Source: an uncultured bacterium
GTDB lineage: Bacteria > Bipolaricaulota > Bipolaricaulia > UBA7950 > UBA9294
Assembly (NCBI GenBank): GCA_903857865.1
Contig: CAIOGO010000013.1
Location: 58,963-122,962 of the forward strand
Reading direction: 5' to 3'
Length of the DNA stretch: 64,000 nt
In this document: positions 34,449-43,091 of the stretch, piece after piece
How the letters are laid out: each line of letters starts with the position of its first letter
Numbering within the stretch: position 1 is the first letter of the stretch
Program-made: the position numbers and the translations under genes
Notes under the pieces: generated by a model
Databases searched by the model: none
What the model was told of the DNA's origin: nothing
What the model saw: the letters and a program-made list of their open reading frames with translations, nothing else

Positions 34449-34480
34449 AACGCCCGACTCCTCGACGGATGCCGGGCGTT
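34449..34480 (-). terminator. Terminator of the small membrane-protein gene
   Basis: On the minus strand AACGCCCG and CGGGCGTT form an 8-bp stem with TTCTC following, about 55 bases past the stop at 34536. The rest of 34313-34535 shows no gene. Confidence 0.55.
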
Positions 34481-34535
34481 ACACACTCCTCCCGTGTTGG
34501 CGCCGCACGTAGGGCCGGTAGGGGACCCTCGCTAT

Positions 34536-34919
34536 CTAGATGAGTCCTCCTATCAGAATGATGGCGACGAGCGTGGGCAGGATTGCACCACCCCCAACGT
34601 ACACGAGGCGCATCTGCTGACGTCCTTGGCCGTAGCCCTCAAGGTAGCCGGCCTTGAAGTCGGACGATTTGCCGTCGAGTTGCTGCATTCGCGCTGCCGA
34701 AGGGTCAGGCGGGTTGCTGAATGCAGCCACGCCGAACGCGATGACTCCGCCGAGGACTCCCCACACGATGTTGATGATCGGCGCGTCCTTCTTCCCCTGC
34801 TCGATCCCGAGCTCGTATCCCTCGCGATAGCCGTCGGCTGCCGCCGCCATCGTGGAGAACACCACGAGGAGAGCGAGACTCGCCGCGGCCACGATGAGAC
34901 CCTTGTTCTTGATCCGCAT
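34536..34919 (-). CDS. Small secreted/membrane protein with YxxGxxxG repeats
   Basis: 127 residues, no family recognised. It has a signal peptide (GLIVAAASLALLVVFSTMAAAA), then two related motifs, GYREGYELGIEQGKKD and AGYLEGYGQGRQQ. Between and after them are two hydrophobic segments (IINIVWGVLGGVIAFGVAAF and AILPTLVAIILIGGLI). ATG 34919 follows AAGGAGG. It is probably an envelope protein with two short helices. Confidence 0.75.
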   Translation of the reverse strand: MRIKNKGLIVAAASLALLVVFSTMAAAADGYREGYELGIEQGKKDAPIINIVWGVLGGVIAFGVAAFSNPPDPSAARMQQLDGKSSDFKAGYLEGYGQGRQQMRLVYVGGGAILPTLVAIILIGGLI

Positions 34920-35029
34920 GGGTGCCTCCTTGCGCAATCCCACAAGCCTTCCGATTCCGTGCAGATCCTAACGATCCAGCCCCGGGCGTACAAGGCCCAT
35001 GGCGCTCCGCTCACCCGCCCGACGCACGC

Positions 35030-35632
35030 CTAGAACCCGACTTCGAACGCGAGCCCGAAGCTGAGAATTGCGGTCCGGTAGTCCGCCTGTAGCAGGATCC
35101 GTGCGTGGTCCGAGAGTTGCAGCTTGAGACCTCCCGCCAGGTGATGGAAGACGGTGAAGGAATCGGCGACGAGTGGGATTCCGGGCTGGTAGACGAAGTA
35201 GATCGGCAGCACGCGCAGGTTGCTGTCGAAGAAGACCTCGCCGAACACCCCCCATCCGACGTACTCGACGCTGTAGCCGCCGCCGAACCCGAGAGCGAGG
35301 GCGAACGCATCGGGCTCGTCGAATAGGCGGAACTTGAGAGCCCCGATGGCGCCGAGCCATCCCGGACTGCCGTCCGCGAGCGAGATCATTGCGCCGGTTT
35401 GCAGGCCCAGGTCCACCGCATCCGCCAAGCCGAGCGTGAGCCGAGCCTGCGGAGTGGCGTAGTACGTCGTCGAATCCCCGACCTGAAGCCTGAACGCGCC
35501 GGTGCCGAACGTGAAGGCGAGGTTGCCCGCGCCAATCGTCCGTGCGGTTTGGAAGATGTTGAACAGGCACCCCGTGCTCAGCGTGGCGACCAGGGCCACA
35601 AGAGCGATCACCAGAACGAGTCGTCGTCGCAT
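35030..35632 (-). CDS. Putative outer-membrane beta-barrel lipoprotein
   Basis: 200 residues. A lipoprotein-like signal (LVLVIALVALVATLSTGCLFN) is followed by alternating amphipathic strands with many Gly and aromatic residues, ending in LSFGLAFEVGF, an aromatic C-terminus typical of outer-membrane barrels. This implies a diderm envelope, though indirectly. No family name. ATG 35632 fits the signal peptide. Confidence 0.7.
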   Translation of the reverse strand: MRRRLVLVIALVALVATLSTGCLFNIFQTARTIGAGNLAFTFGTGAFRLQVGDSTTYYATPQARLTLGLADAVDLGLQTGAMISLADGSPGWLGAIGALKFRLFDEPDAFALALGFGGGYSVEYVGWGVFGEVFFDSNLRVLPIYFVYQPGIPLVADSFTVFHHLAGGLKLQLSDHARILLQADYRTAILSFGLAFEVGF

Positions 35633-35687
35633 GTCGGATCCCCCGCCTTTGTGGTAAACTCCCCGCCACTCTGCCGTAGGGGGAAAG

Positions 35688-35789
35688 CCCATGTCAAGCG
35701 CCCATGTCTTGTGTCAAGCGCTTGGCGAAGGTAGAAGGCCCATGCCAAGCGCCGACATGCCATCTCAAGCGCTTGGCGAGGGAAGGAGG
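35688..35789. repeat. 51-bp tandem repeat, two copies, before a TatT-like gene
   Basis: Copies at 35688-35738 and 35739-35789 each contain the 10-bp perfect palindrome CAAGCGCTTG. The second copy ends in GGAAGGAGG, which is the ribosome site of the gene starting at 35794. Confidence 0.8.
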
Positions 35790-35793
35790 CGCG

Positions 35794-36645
35794 GTGACTC
35801 GCAAGGTTGTCTCAGTCTGGGTGGCTATTGTGCTCCTGTTCTCTTGTCTTGTGCTTGCCGACGAGTGCGATGCGCTCCTCGCGCAGGCCGACGCCTTGTA
35901 CGACACGAGCAACGGCGCGTTCGACTTCGTCGCGTATGAAGGTCGACTGCGAGAATCGATCGGCCTCTACGAGCAAGGACTCGCGCTCCTGCCGGAGACT
36001 GCGCTTCAGACACGCTCGGCGACGCTTAACCGACTGGCTCGTGCCTATTTCGAGCTGGCGAACGCCTACATTCCGGCCGGTCCCGATCAGGAGGCGGGCT
36101 ATGTGGCGGGGAAGGACCATGCGCTCGTGAGCCTGCGTCTCGATCCGGACTTCGTGGCGCGCGAAGCGACGAGCTTTCGCGGTGCCCTTGCGAATGCCAA
36201 CGATGTCGAGGGCGTGTTCTGGTACGGCACGAACTTCGGTTGCTACCTCAACTACCACCAACTCGAGGCCATCCTCGGGGGTGGGATGCGCGACGTTCCC
36301 GTCTGCTACGAGCGAGCGATGGCGCTTGACGAAACCTTCCTCGCTGGGGCTCCCTTGCGAAGTCTGGGGTGCTACCTTGCGCAGGTCCCCCAGTTCCTCG
36401 GCGGCGATCTTGTCCGCGCCCGCGAGCTTCTCACTCGGGCGATAGCGATGGCTCCGGAGTTCCTCCAGAATGCAACCGACCTCTCGGAGTGGGTGTTGAA
36501 GCCGACGGGGGAGACAGCCGCGTTCTGTTCTACGCTGCATGACGTTATCGCTCGGGCCGCCGACCCAGCCGTGATGGGAGCGTGGCCCCTCTACAACGAG
36601 CTCGCGCTTCGCCGCGCCGTGACGATGTCGAACGGTTGTCCGTAG
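35794..36645 (+). CDS. TatT-like TPR protein, paralogue
   Basis: 283 residues starting at GTG 35794 after GGAAGGAGG. Signal peptide VVSVWVAIVLLFSCLVLAD, then helical repeats with HALVSLRLDPDFVAREATSF, DVEGVFWYGTNFG and VRARELLTRAIAMAPEFLQN. It shares length, repeat layout and the LRxDPDF motif with the protein at 18307. TatT family proteins are periplasmic and linked to TRAP transporters, but none is nearby. The two copies suggest a family in this genome. Confidence 0.75.
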   Translation: MTRKVVSVWVAIVLLFSCLVLADECDALLAQADALYDTSNGAFDFVAYEGRLRESIGLYEQGLALLPETALQTRSATLNRLARAYFELANAYIPAGPDQEAGYVAGKDHALVSLRLDPDFVAREATSFRGALANANDVEGVFWYGTNFGCYLNYHQLEAILGGGMRDVPVCYERAMALDETFLAGAPLRSLGCYLAQVPQFLGGDLVRARELLTRAIAMAPEFLQNATDLSEWVLKPTGETAAFCSTLHDVIARAADPAVMGAWPLYNELALRRAVTMSNGCP

Positions 36646-36659
36646 TCCCGAAGGCCCGT

Positions 36660-36688
36660 TTGCCCATGGAAAGGGGCAATGCTATGAT
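36660..36688 (+). promoter_or_regulatory. Promoter of yebC
   Basis: TTGCCC (36660-36665), a 17-base spacer and TATGAT (36683-36688), 30 bases before the yebC start. One of the clearest promoters in the window. Confidence 0.65.
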
Positions 36689-36718
36689 GGGTCCTGTGCA
36701 ACCTCAATAGGGAGTCGT

Positions 36719-37480
36719 ATGGCTGGACATTCCAAGTGGGCGAACACGAAGCATCGCAAGGAGCGCCAAGACAAGAAGCGCGCCGGGGTCTTCTCGAAGC
36801 TCGTCAAGGAGATCACCCTGCAGGCGCGCCGGGGCGACCCCAGCCCGGAGAACAACGCCGGATTGGCGCAGGCGATTGAACGAGCCAAAGCGGCGAACGT
36901 TTCGAAGGAGAACATCGATCGTGCCGTCAAGCGGGGAGCCGGCGAGCTCGACGGAGCCCTGTACGAGGAGATTACGTACGAAGGGTATGCGGCCGCCGGA
37001 GTGGCAGTCCTCGTGCGCGCCGTCACCGACAACAAGAACCGCGCCGCCGCCGGCGTTCGGCACGTCTTCAGCAAGCATGGCGGCAACATGGCGTCTGCCG
37101 GCAGCGTCTCGTGGCTCTTCGATCGTCGCGGCGTGTTGACGCTCGACGATCTGCCCGCGGATCTCGACCGAGACGATCTTCAGATGGCGCTCATCGAGGC
37201 TGGCGCCGATGACGTGGATGCAAGCGGCGACACCGTCGAGGCCTACTGCGAGGTGGCTGCGCTCCCTCGCTTGTCGGCCGTGGCCGGCGAACGGGGGCTG
37301 ACGCCGGTGCGGGCGGAGCCGACGATGGTGCCCAAGACGTCGGTCCATGTCGACGAAGAAGCCGCCGGCAAGATCCTTCGATTGCTCGACGCTCTCGATG
37401 ACAACGAGGATGTGCAGGAGGTGTTCGCCAACTTCGATGTCGACGACGACGTCTTGGAGCGTATCGAGGCGGACGCCTAA
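36719..37480 (+). CDS. yebC: YebC/PmpR family regulator
   Basis: 253 residues. MAGHSKWANTKHRKERQDKKRAGVFSKLVKEI at the start, then GAGELDGALYEEITYEGYAAAGVAVLVRAVTDNKNRAA and DVQEVFANFDV near the end are diagnostic. Members act as transcription regulators or, as recently shown for some, help ribosomes through proline-rich stalls. Full length and intact, with its own promoter. Confidence 0.96.
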   Translation: MAGHSKWANTKHRKERQDKKRAGVFSKLVKEITLQARRGDPSPENNAGLAQAIERAKAANVSKENIDRAVKRGAGELDGALYEEITYEGYAAAGVAVLVRAVTDNKNRAAAGVRHVFSKHGGNMASAGSVSWLFDRRGVLTLDDLPADLDRDDLQMALIEAGADDVDASGDTVEAYCEVAALPRLSAVAGERGLTPVRAEPTMVPKTSVHVDEEAAGKILRLLDALDDNEDVQEVFANFDVDDDVLERIEADA

Positions 37481-37604
37481 CGCGCCGGCCGTAGGGGCGG
37501 CGCGCGGCCGCCGGGAGCGGCCTCACGTACCAAGTACGAAAGTGGCGGGTTGCAGGCTGAGGTGGCAGCCTGCAGCTCGGCAAGAAAGGGCAAGGGAGGT
37601 AGGG

Positions 37605-37967
37605 ATGAAGAAGGTGTTGGTGCTTGGGTGTGTGATGGTCGGGATGCTGCTCGTCTCGTTCGGTTCGCTCGCGGCGTCGAGCGACGCGTGGATTCCGGCT
37701 CTTGGCTCCTTCGTGATTCCCGGGCTGGGGCAGCTTCTGAACGACCAGATGGACAAGGCGATCCTGCACTTCGCCGTGGGCGTCGGTATCTACGGGCTCG
37801 GGTTCGGCCTGGGTTGGTACGTCAGTCCGTACATTCTCTACCTGACGCCGGTGCTTGGCCTCGGCTGGGCGATCTACAGCGGCTACGACGCGTACACGGT
37901 AGCCAAGGAGACCCACTTTACGCTTGGCTTCGTCGAGAATGGAGTCGGGTTCTCGTACAGCTTCTAG
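37605..37967 (+). CDS. Small multi-pass membrane protein
   Basis: 120 residues, unnamed family. A signal-like start (VLVLGCVMVGMLLVSFGSLAAS) precedes PALGSFVIPGLGQLLNDQMDKAILHFAVG, a GLGQ motif as in TM2- or DUF5683-like small membrane proteins. Two further hydrophobic stretches follow. ATG 37605 after GGGAGGTAGGG. Its last four bases overlap, tail to tail, the phosphoesterase gene. Confidence 0.65.
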   Translation: MKKVLVLGCVMVGMLLVSFGSLAASSDAWIPALGSFVIPGLGQLLNDQMDKAILHFAVGVGIYGLGFGLGWYVSPYILYLTPVLGLGWAIYSGYDAYTVAKETHFTLGFVENGVGFSYSF

Positions 37968-38854
37968 AAGAGAAGGATCGCAAGCAGCAAAGCAAGGATC
38001 CCAACAGTCTGAGCTAGGCGGATGAGGCCGTGACCGACGTCGGTTACGGCCTCATCTGTCGCGAGGAGGGAGTGCTCCACCAGGCGCACGGACCCCTCGG
38101 CGACGTCAAGAACCAGCCTGCCGAGGTTTCGGCCGAACGCGCCCGACTCGACGATGAGCGTCTTTCCGACGACTCTCGGTACCGGCGTCGCCTCGTGAGA
38201 ATGGCCCGACACGAAGACGTCGATCGTCGGGACGGCGGCCGCGATCCTGGCAGCCTCGTCAAGACCTACGTGCCCAACACAGAGGACGAGATCCGGCCGT
38301 CCTGATCCTGAGGCCGCGTCGATCTCCCGCTGTACTGCGCGCTCGGGGTCCGTCGGGCGGAGCCACGGGAAGTCGGGGTACGGCAGATCTTCGGCCGTGG
38401 TCAGGCCGATGATCAAGACGTTGAGTCCGCCCACCTTGACCCGAACGGACGCGACGAACGGGGGTTCCTCTCCGTCGATGGAGGCGAGATTGGCGGACAG
38501 CACGGGGAACTCGGCTTTCCCGACCAGCTGGGCGACGCGCGGCCAACTCCAGTAGAGATCGTGGTTCCCGACAGCCATGGCGTCGTACCCGACACGGTTC
38601 ATCCACGTCACCATGGGCTCGGCGCCCCACACGGCGTAGAGCGGAACCCGGAAGTCCTGCCATGCGTCGCCGGCGTCCACGAGAAGGACGGGATCGCCCT
38701 GGGCGCGCTCGGTGGCGATCAGGCGTTCGAGAGCGGGCAGGCGCTCGAAACGCAGGTGGAGGTCGTTCGTGTAGAGGATCCGCAGGCTTTCGCCGTGGGC
38801 GGGGGTGACGAGGATGACAGCCGCGGCAAGCGCAAGAAGGGCACCGCGCGTCAC
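37964..38854 (-). CDS. Secreted metallophosphoesterase (5'-nucleotidase-like)
   Basis: 296 residues from GTG 38854 (a GTG one codon earlier is equally possible). Signal peptide (ALLALAAAVILVTPAHG), then ILYTNDLHLRF, VDAGDAW, AVGNHDLY and FVSGHSHEATPV, the metal-binding motifs of calcineurin-like phosphoesterases of the UshA group. Only the catalytic domain is present; the usual C-terminal nucleotide-binding domain is missing. It ends in a hydrophobic helix (VGILALLLAILLF) that may anchor it. The start overlaps the upstream gene's stop. Confidence 0.88.
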   Translation of the reverse strand: MTRGALLALAAAVILVTPAHGESLRILYTNDLHLRFERLPALERLIATERAQGDPVLLVDAGDAWQDFRVPLYAVWGAEPMVTWMNRVGYDAMAVGNHDLYWSWPRVAQLVGKAEFPVLSANLASIDGEEPPFVASVRVKVGGLNVLIIGLTTAEDLPYPDFPWLRPTDPERAVQREIDAASGSGRPDLVLCVGHVGLDEAARIAAAVPTIDVFVSGHSHEATPVPRVVGKTLIVESGAFGRNLGRLVLDVAEGSVRLVEHSLLATDEAVTDVGHGLIRLAQTVGILALLLAILLF

Positions 38855-39414
38855 CACGTGCCCCCGACGGCGAGGCGAGGCCCCCCGGCTCCGCAGACGA
38901 ACGACAGGCTCCACAGTGGCGGCGCTTTCGGGAGCACCGTGAACGACGCAAAAGGCCGCGCCTCCCGATTCGCGAGGTCCACTCCCGCCGCCATGACGAG
39001 GCGCGGCCCCGCGGCCAGATGAAGCGCTGCGTAGGTTCGCGCACCCTCTCCCCAGACGCGTTCGCCCGTGAGCCGTGCCGGACCGAGGTGAAGGGCTCCG
39101 AAGACGCCCACGCGGTCTCGCGCGACGTCGAGCGCGATCTCCACCGGGAACGCGTCAGGCACGGCAAGGGCTCGCAGGTGGAGGTCGAAGGGCGATCGCG
39201 CCGAGACGACGGCGGCCACCTCGCACCACGAGGCGACGGAACGAGACAGTGTGAACGCCCACCCCGCCTCCTCCATGGTGAGCGACAACGTGGTCCGTCC
39301 AGGGTCTCCCTGGATGAGCGCCATTGGCGGATCGGTAGGCACGAAGGATGCGTGAGCCGTCGCCAAGACGGAAATCGCCAACCATAGTCCTCCTGCAGCG
39401 CCCCATCGCTTCAC
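38851..39414 (-). CDS. Secreted hypothetical protein, beta-rich
   Basis: 187 residues from GTG 39414. Signal peptide (GGLWLAISVLATAHA), then alternating strands rich in Ala, Leu, Arg and Val (TTLSLTMEEAGWAFTLSRSVASW, RLVMAAGVDLANREARPFASFTVLP). No family recognised; the strand pattern suggests a barrel or sandwich. It is translationally coupled to the phosphoesterase gene. Confidence 0.65.
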   Translation of the reverse strand: MKRWGAAGGLWLAISVLATAHASFVPTDPPMALIQGDPGRTTLSLTMEEAGWAFTLSRSVASWCEVAAVVSARSPFDLHLRALAVPDAFPVEIALDVARDRVGVFGALHLGPARLTGERVWGEGARTYAALHLAAGPRLVMAAGVDLANREARPFASFTVLPKAPPLWSLSFVCGAGGPRLAVGGTW

Positions 39415-39489
39415 GCGCCAAGCATAGCGCCGCGGCGCGCGGCGGGCGAGGTCGTTGCATTGCCCCCACGCCACCGCCACAATCGTCCC

Positions 39490-40878
39490 ATGCTTCTCGA
39501 TGCGGTGCGTAGCGCGATCCGACGCTACTCCATGATCGAACGTGGGGACCGCGTTGTCGTCGCCGTGTCGGGAGGTGCAGACTCCATGGCCCTCCTGTCT
39601 GCGCTTCACGCGTTGTCGTCGGACCTGCACTGCGAGCTCGCCGTGGCCCATCTCGACCACGGGCTGCGCCCGTCCTCCGCGGCCGACGCGCGCTTTGTCG
39701 AAGAGCAGGCAGCGAGCCTCGGCCTGCCGGTGATGTCGGAGCGGTGCGACGTTCGCAGCGAGGCGGCGGCCAGGCGACAGGGAATCGAGGAAGCGGCCCG
39801 CGGGGTTCGTCGGGCCTTTCTCGCTCGCGTCGCAGCCGAATGGGGTGCGGCGCGCATCGCACTGGGACACACGGCCGACGATCAGGCGGAGACCGTCCTC
39901 TTCCGACTGGCGCGGGGTACGGGATGGGACGGACTCTGCGGCATGGCACCCGTCAGCGGACCCATCATCCGTCCCCTCCTCTTCCTGACGCGTGGCGAGG
40001 TGCGTCAGTTCGCTGCGGACCAGGGGATTCCGTGGCGCGAGGATGAAACGAACAGCGATGTGAGCTTCGCGCGGAACCGCATTCGCGAGCGAGTTCTGCC
40101 AGAACTTGCGGCCATCAACTCGGACGTCGTGCGGACCGTGGCGCGGTTCGCCGACATCGCCGGCGACATGCGCGGGACCGAGCGGTACGTCGTCGACCGG
40201 CTGTGGGGTGACATCTGCGAAAGCGAGAACTCAGGTTCGCTTCGGCTGGCGCGGACCCGCGTCGCCGCCTTGCCGCCGAGCGTGCAATTCATCGTGCTCC
40301 GCGAGGCGATCTGCCGCGCGCGTGGTGACCTTCGGGGCCTTGGGCGCTCGCATGTCGCGGCGGCGCGACGTCTCGTCGAAGGCGAGGACGAACGAGGCGA
40401 GCTTCATCTCCCGCGACTTCGCCTGTTGGTGTCGCGAGGGTCGATTGACTTCCTGGCCGGCGGTCGCCGGCCGCCGGCCGGTCCGTGGCTCGTTCCTCTG
40501 CCGCTTGGGCGCACGTCGGTTGCCGCGGCGGGTCTCTCGGTCGAGATCTCCCTCGTGACGCGTGGCGAAGTCCCCACGACGTTCACGGGGAATCCTTGGG
40601 AGGAAGTTGCGGATGCCGACGCGGTGAGGTTCCCGCTCGTCGCGCGAGGGCGCCGCGATGGGGACCGATTCGCCCCGCTCGGAATGGAAAGAGACGTTCG
40701 TTTGAAGTCATTCCTGATCAATGCGCGCGTCCCTGTCGTGGAACGCGACCGCCTCGCTCTTGTCTGCGACCAGGAGAAGATCGTGTGGGTGGCCGGCGTC
40801 CGCCTCAGCGACCGCGTGAAGCTGCGCGACTCGACGCAGCGTGTGCTCGTGATGCGAGCGGAAGAGGTGGTGCAATGA
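39490..40878 (+). CDS. tilS: tRNA(Ile)-lysidine synthase
   Basis: 462 residues. PP-loop VAVSGGADSMALL at about residues 25-37, AHLDHGLRP, IALGHTADDQAETVLFRLARGTG, and a C-terminal domain with RDGDRFAPLGM, DVRLKSFLINARVP and WVAGVRLSDRVKL. It modifies the wobble C of tRNA-Ile(CAU) to lysidine, so AUA is read correctly. Its TGA overlaps the rseP ATG. Confidence 0.95.
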   Translation: MLLDAVRSAIRRYSMIERGDRVVVAVSGGADSMALLSALHALSSDLHCELAVAHLDHGLRPSSAADARFVEEQAASLGLPVMSERCDVRSEAAARRQGIEEAARGVRRAFLARVAAEWGAARIALGHTADDQAETVLFRLARGTGWDGLCGMAPVSGPIIRPLLFLTRGEVRQFAADQGIPWREDETNSDVSFARNRIRERVLPELAAINSDVVRTVARFADIAGDMRGTERYVVDRLWGDICESENSGSLRLARTRVAALPPSVQFIVLREAICRARGDLRGLGRSHVAAARRLVEGEDERGELHLPRLRLLVSRGSIDFLAGGRRPPAGPWLVPLPLGRTSVAAAGLSVEISLVTRGEVPTTFTGNPWEEVADADAVRFPLVARGRRDGDRFAPLGMERDVRLKSFLINARVPVVERDRLALVCDQEKIVWVAGVRLSDRVKLRDSTQRVLVMRAEEVVQ

Positions 40879-42173
40879 CCGTACTGCTTTTCATCCTGAC
40901 ACTCATTGTTCTTGTCGGGATTCACGAGCTCGGCCACTTCCTTGCGGCGCGCGCCTTCGGAGTCTACGTGCACGAGTTCTCGATCGGGATGGGTCCCATT
41001 CTCGTTTCGCGGAAGCGCGGCGAGATTCTCTACGCCCTGCGCCTCATTCCGATAGGCGGCTACGTGCGTATGGCAGGCGAAGATCGCCTCGAGACGGGAG
41101 ACGCCATCCCCGCCGAACGGGTGCTCCACAACAAGCCGGCGTACGTGCGCATCCTGATCTGCCTTGCAGGCCCGGTCATGAACGCAGTCCTCGCACTGGC
41201 CATCATCTTGGCCGTGTCGTGGACGGTGAACCTGCCTGTCCTACAGGTCGCGGACACAGTGCCCGGGGCGCCGGCAGCCGGGGTCCTCCAGGCGGGCGAT
41301 CGGCTGCTCGTGATCGCAGACACGACGGTCTACACAACATCCGATGTTTCTCGCGCGATCGATGTATCGAACGGACAACCCCTCGAGATCGTCATTCGCC
41401 GCGATGGGGTGGAGCAGAAGGTCACGCTCCAGCCGCGGGCGGCAGAAGACGGATCTGGATACGCGGTCGGGATCTACTTCTCAGCGATTGCGGAAACGAC
41501 TGAGATCGTCTCGGTCCCCGCCGCTTCGCCGCTGTACGTGGCTGGCGTCGAGGCGGGGGATCAGATCGTCTCGGTCAACGGGGAGGCCACAACCACGAGG
41601 GCGCAGCTCCTCACGGCACTCGATCGTGCGCTAGAGGGGAACGACACGGTCACGCTTGCAGTCCTGCGCGACGGATCTCAGATCGACGTGTCCCTGCGGG
41701 CCGGCGGGCGAACCGTCGACCAAGTCGTGAAGGACGTTCGGTTCGGCAATCATGGAGTGGAGTACCATCGCCCGGGGTTTGCCGCCGGACTTGCGCTCGG
41801 CTTGCGCAATTTCGCGACGTACGCCTCGCTTCTCGCACAGACCTTGAGGGATCTCGTGGCAGGCTCGCAAGAAGCTCGCGACGCGGTCTCCGGCCCGGTC
41901 GGGATCGCCGACATGATTGGGCAGAGTCTGTCTTACGGATTCTTGGCCTTCTTGCAGATTCTCGGGTTCCTGAGTCTGAACTTCGCGATCATCAACCTGA
42001 TCCCGTTTCCGGGTCTGGATGGAAGCCGCGTCCTGTTCGCTCTTGTCGAGTGGGTCCGAGGAAAGCCGATCCCGCCTCAACGCGAAGGCATCATCCACGC
42101 CATCGGCTTCGTCATCCTGCTGGTGCTCCTCATGTTGGTCACGTATCGGGACATTCTGCGGCTGCTTGGATGA
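40875..42173 (+). CDS. rseP: RseP-family site-2 metalloprotease
   Basis: 432 residues. HELGH zinc motif at the first membrane segment (VLVGIHELGHFLAARAFGVYVHEFSIGMGP), two PDZ domains (about 120-290), and the C-terminal LNFAIINLIPFPGLDGSRVLF with the third ligand Asp. It cuts membrane proteins such as anti-sigma factors. ATG 40875 overlaps the tilS stop. Its 3' end overlaps ispF by 35 bp, tail to tail. Confidence 0.95.
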   Translation: MTVLLFILTLIVLVGIHELGHFLAARAFGVYVHEFSIGMGPILVSRKRGEILYALRLIPIGGYVRMAGEDRLETGDAIPAERVLHNKPAYVRILICLAGPVMNAVLALAIILAVSWTVNLPVLQVADTVPGAPAAGVLQAGDRLLVIADTTVYTTSDVSRAIDVSNGQPLEIVIRRDGVEQKVTLQPRAAEDGSGYAVGIYFSAIAETTEIVSVPAASPLYVAGVEAGDQIVSVNGEATTTRAQLLTALDRALEGNDTVTLAVLRDGSQIDVSLRAGGRTVDQVVKDVRFGNHGVEYHRPGFAAGLALGLRNFATYASLLAQTLRDLVAGSQEARDAVSGPVGIADMIGQSLSYGFLAFLQILGFLSLNFAIINLIPFPGLDGSRVLFALVEWVRGKPIPPQREGIIHAIGFVILLVLLMLVTYRDILRLLG

Positions 42174-42639
42174 GGCACACGACCCAGGCCGCGATCCCTT
42201 CGCCGCGGCCGATGGCGCCCATCGTTTCGCTGGTCGTTGCCTTAAGATTCACGCGCGTTTCGTCGATGCCAAGGACGTGAGCGACGTTCGCGCGCATGGC
42301 GTCGAAGTAGCGAGACAGTCGGGGGCGTTCGGCGATCACCGTCGCATCGACGTTGACGACACGCCAGCCGGCGCCACGAAGCTTGTCGACGACATCCTCC
42401 AAAAGGCGCAGGCTGGAGATGCCGCGGAAGCGTTTGTCGGTGTCCGGGTAGTGGATGCCGATGTCTCCCAACCCGGCGGCGCCGAGAAGCGCGTCGCAGA
42501 TGGCGTGCGTCAAGACGTCGGCGTCGGAGTGACCGAGCAGGCCGCGCTCGAAGAGAACCTCCACCCCTCCCAGGATGAGCGGGCGTCCAGCGACGAGACG
42601 GTGTACGTCGACTCCGAGTCCGACGCGGGATTCAGTCAT
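42139..42639 (-). CDS. ispF: 2-C-methyl-D-erythritol 2,4-cyclodiphosphate synthase
   Basis: 166 residues. GLGVDVHRLVAGRPLILGG and LLGHSDADVLTHAICDALLGAAGLGDIGIHYPDTD carry the zinc ligands; INLKATTSE-like VNLKATTSETMGAIGRGEG near the end is conserved. It makes the cyclic diphosphate of the MEP isoprenoid pathway. ATG 42639 chosen over an upstream ATG because the GVDVH block starts nine residues later, as usual. Start overlaps the recX stop. Confidence 0.95.
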   Translation of the reverse strand: MTESRVGLGVDVHRLVAGRPLILGGVEVLFERGLLGHSDADVLTHAICDALLGAAGLGDIGIHYPDTDKRFRGISSLRLLEDVVDKLRGAGWRVVNVDATVIAERPRLSRYFDAMRANVAHVLGIDETRVNLKATTSETMGAIGRGEGIAAWVVCLIQAAAECPDT

Positions 42640-43078
42640 GGTCGCTCCCCTCGAGAGCGCGGCGCACGCTGTCCGCGGCAACGGAACTCGAGAAACCGCG
42701 GCGGATGAGGAAGTCGATCGTACGTCGACGCCGGGTCATCTCGTCCAGTCCGCCGAGGCGTGCCAAGCGCACCTCAGCCAGGCCTCGCGCGATGTCGCGC
42801 TCCCGCTCCTCCGGGTAGTGATCGCGCACGGCCGCGGAAGTCACGTCGCGAGGCACCTTCCGCCCCCGCAACTCCTCCTCGATCGCGCGGCGCGACAGGG
42901 GGTGATGGAGCATGCGGTCCTCGACCCACAACCGCGCAAAGACGCGATCGTCAATCCATCCGTGGTCTCGCGCCGCGGCAAGCGCGGCGTCGATGTCCTC
43001 ACAGGAGAAGCCGGCCTCTTCCAAACGATCCCTTGCCTCGCGTTCCGAGAGCGGCCTGTGGCGAAGAGACCGAGCCAG
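42632..43078 (-). CDS. recX: RecX regulatory protein (start unresolved)
   Basis: About 149 residues. LSEREARDRLEEAGFSCEDIDAALAAARDHGWIDDRVFARLWVEDR and RRTIDFLIRRGFSS show the three-helix repeats of RecX, which inhibits and tunes RecA. No ATG or GTG lies in frame between the recA stop and the conserved region. The CTG at 43078 is the nearest plausible start, and a TTG inside recA would give a longer basic N-terminus. Overlap with ispF is eight bases. Confidence 0.8.
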   Translation of the reverse strand: MARSLRHRPLSEREARDRLEEAGFSCEDIDAALAAARDHGWIDDRVFARLWVEDRMLHHPLSRRAIEEELRGRKVPRDVTSAAVRDHYPEERERDIARGLAEVRLARLGGLDEMTRRRRTIDFLIRRGFSSSVAADSVRRALEGSDHD

Positions 43079-43091
43079 CGTCGTTGTGGCG

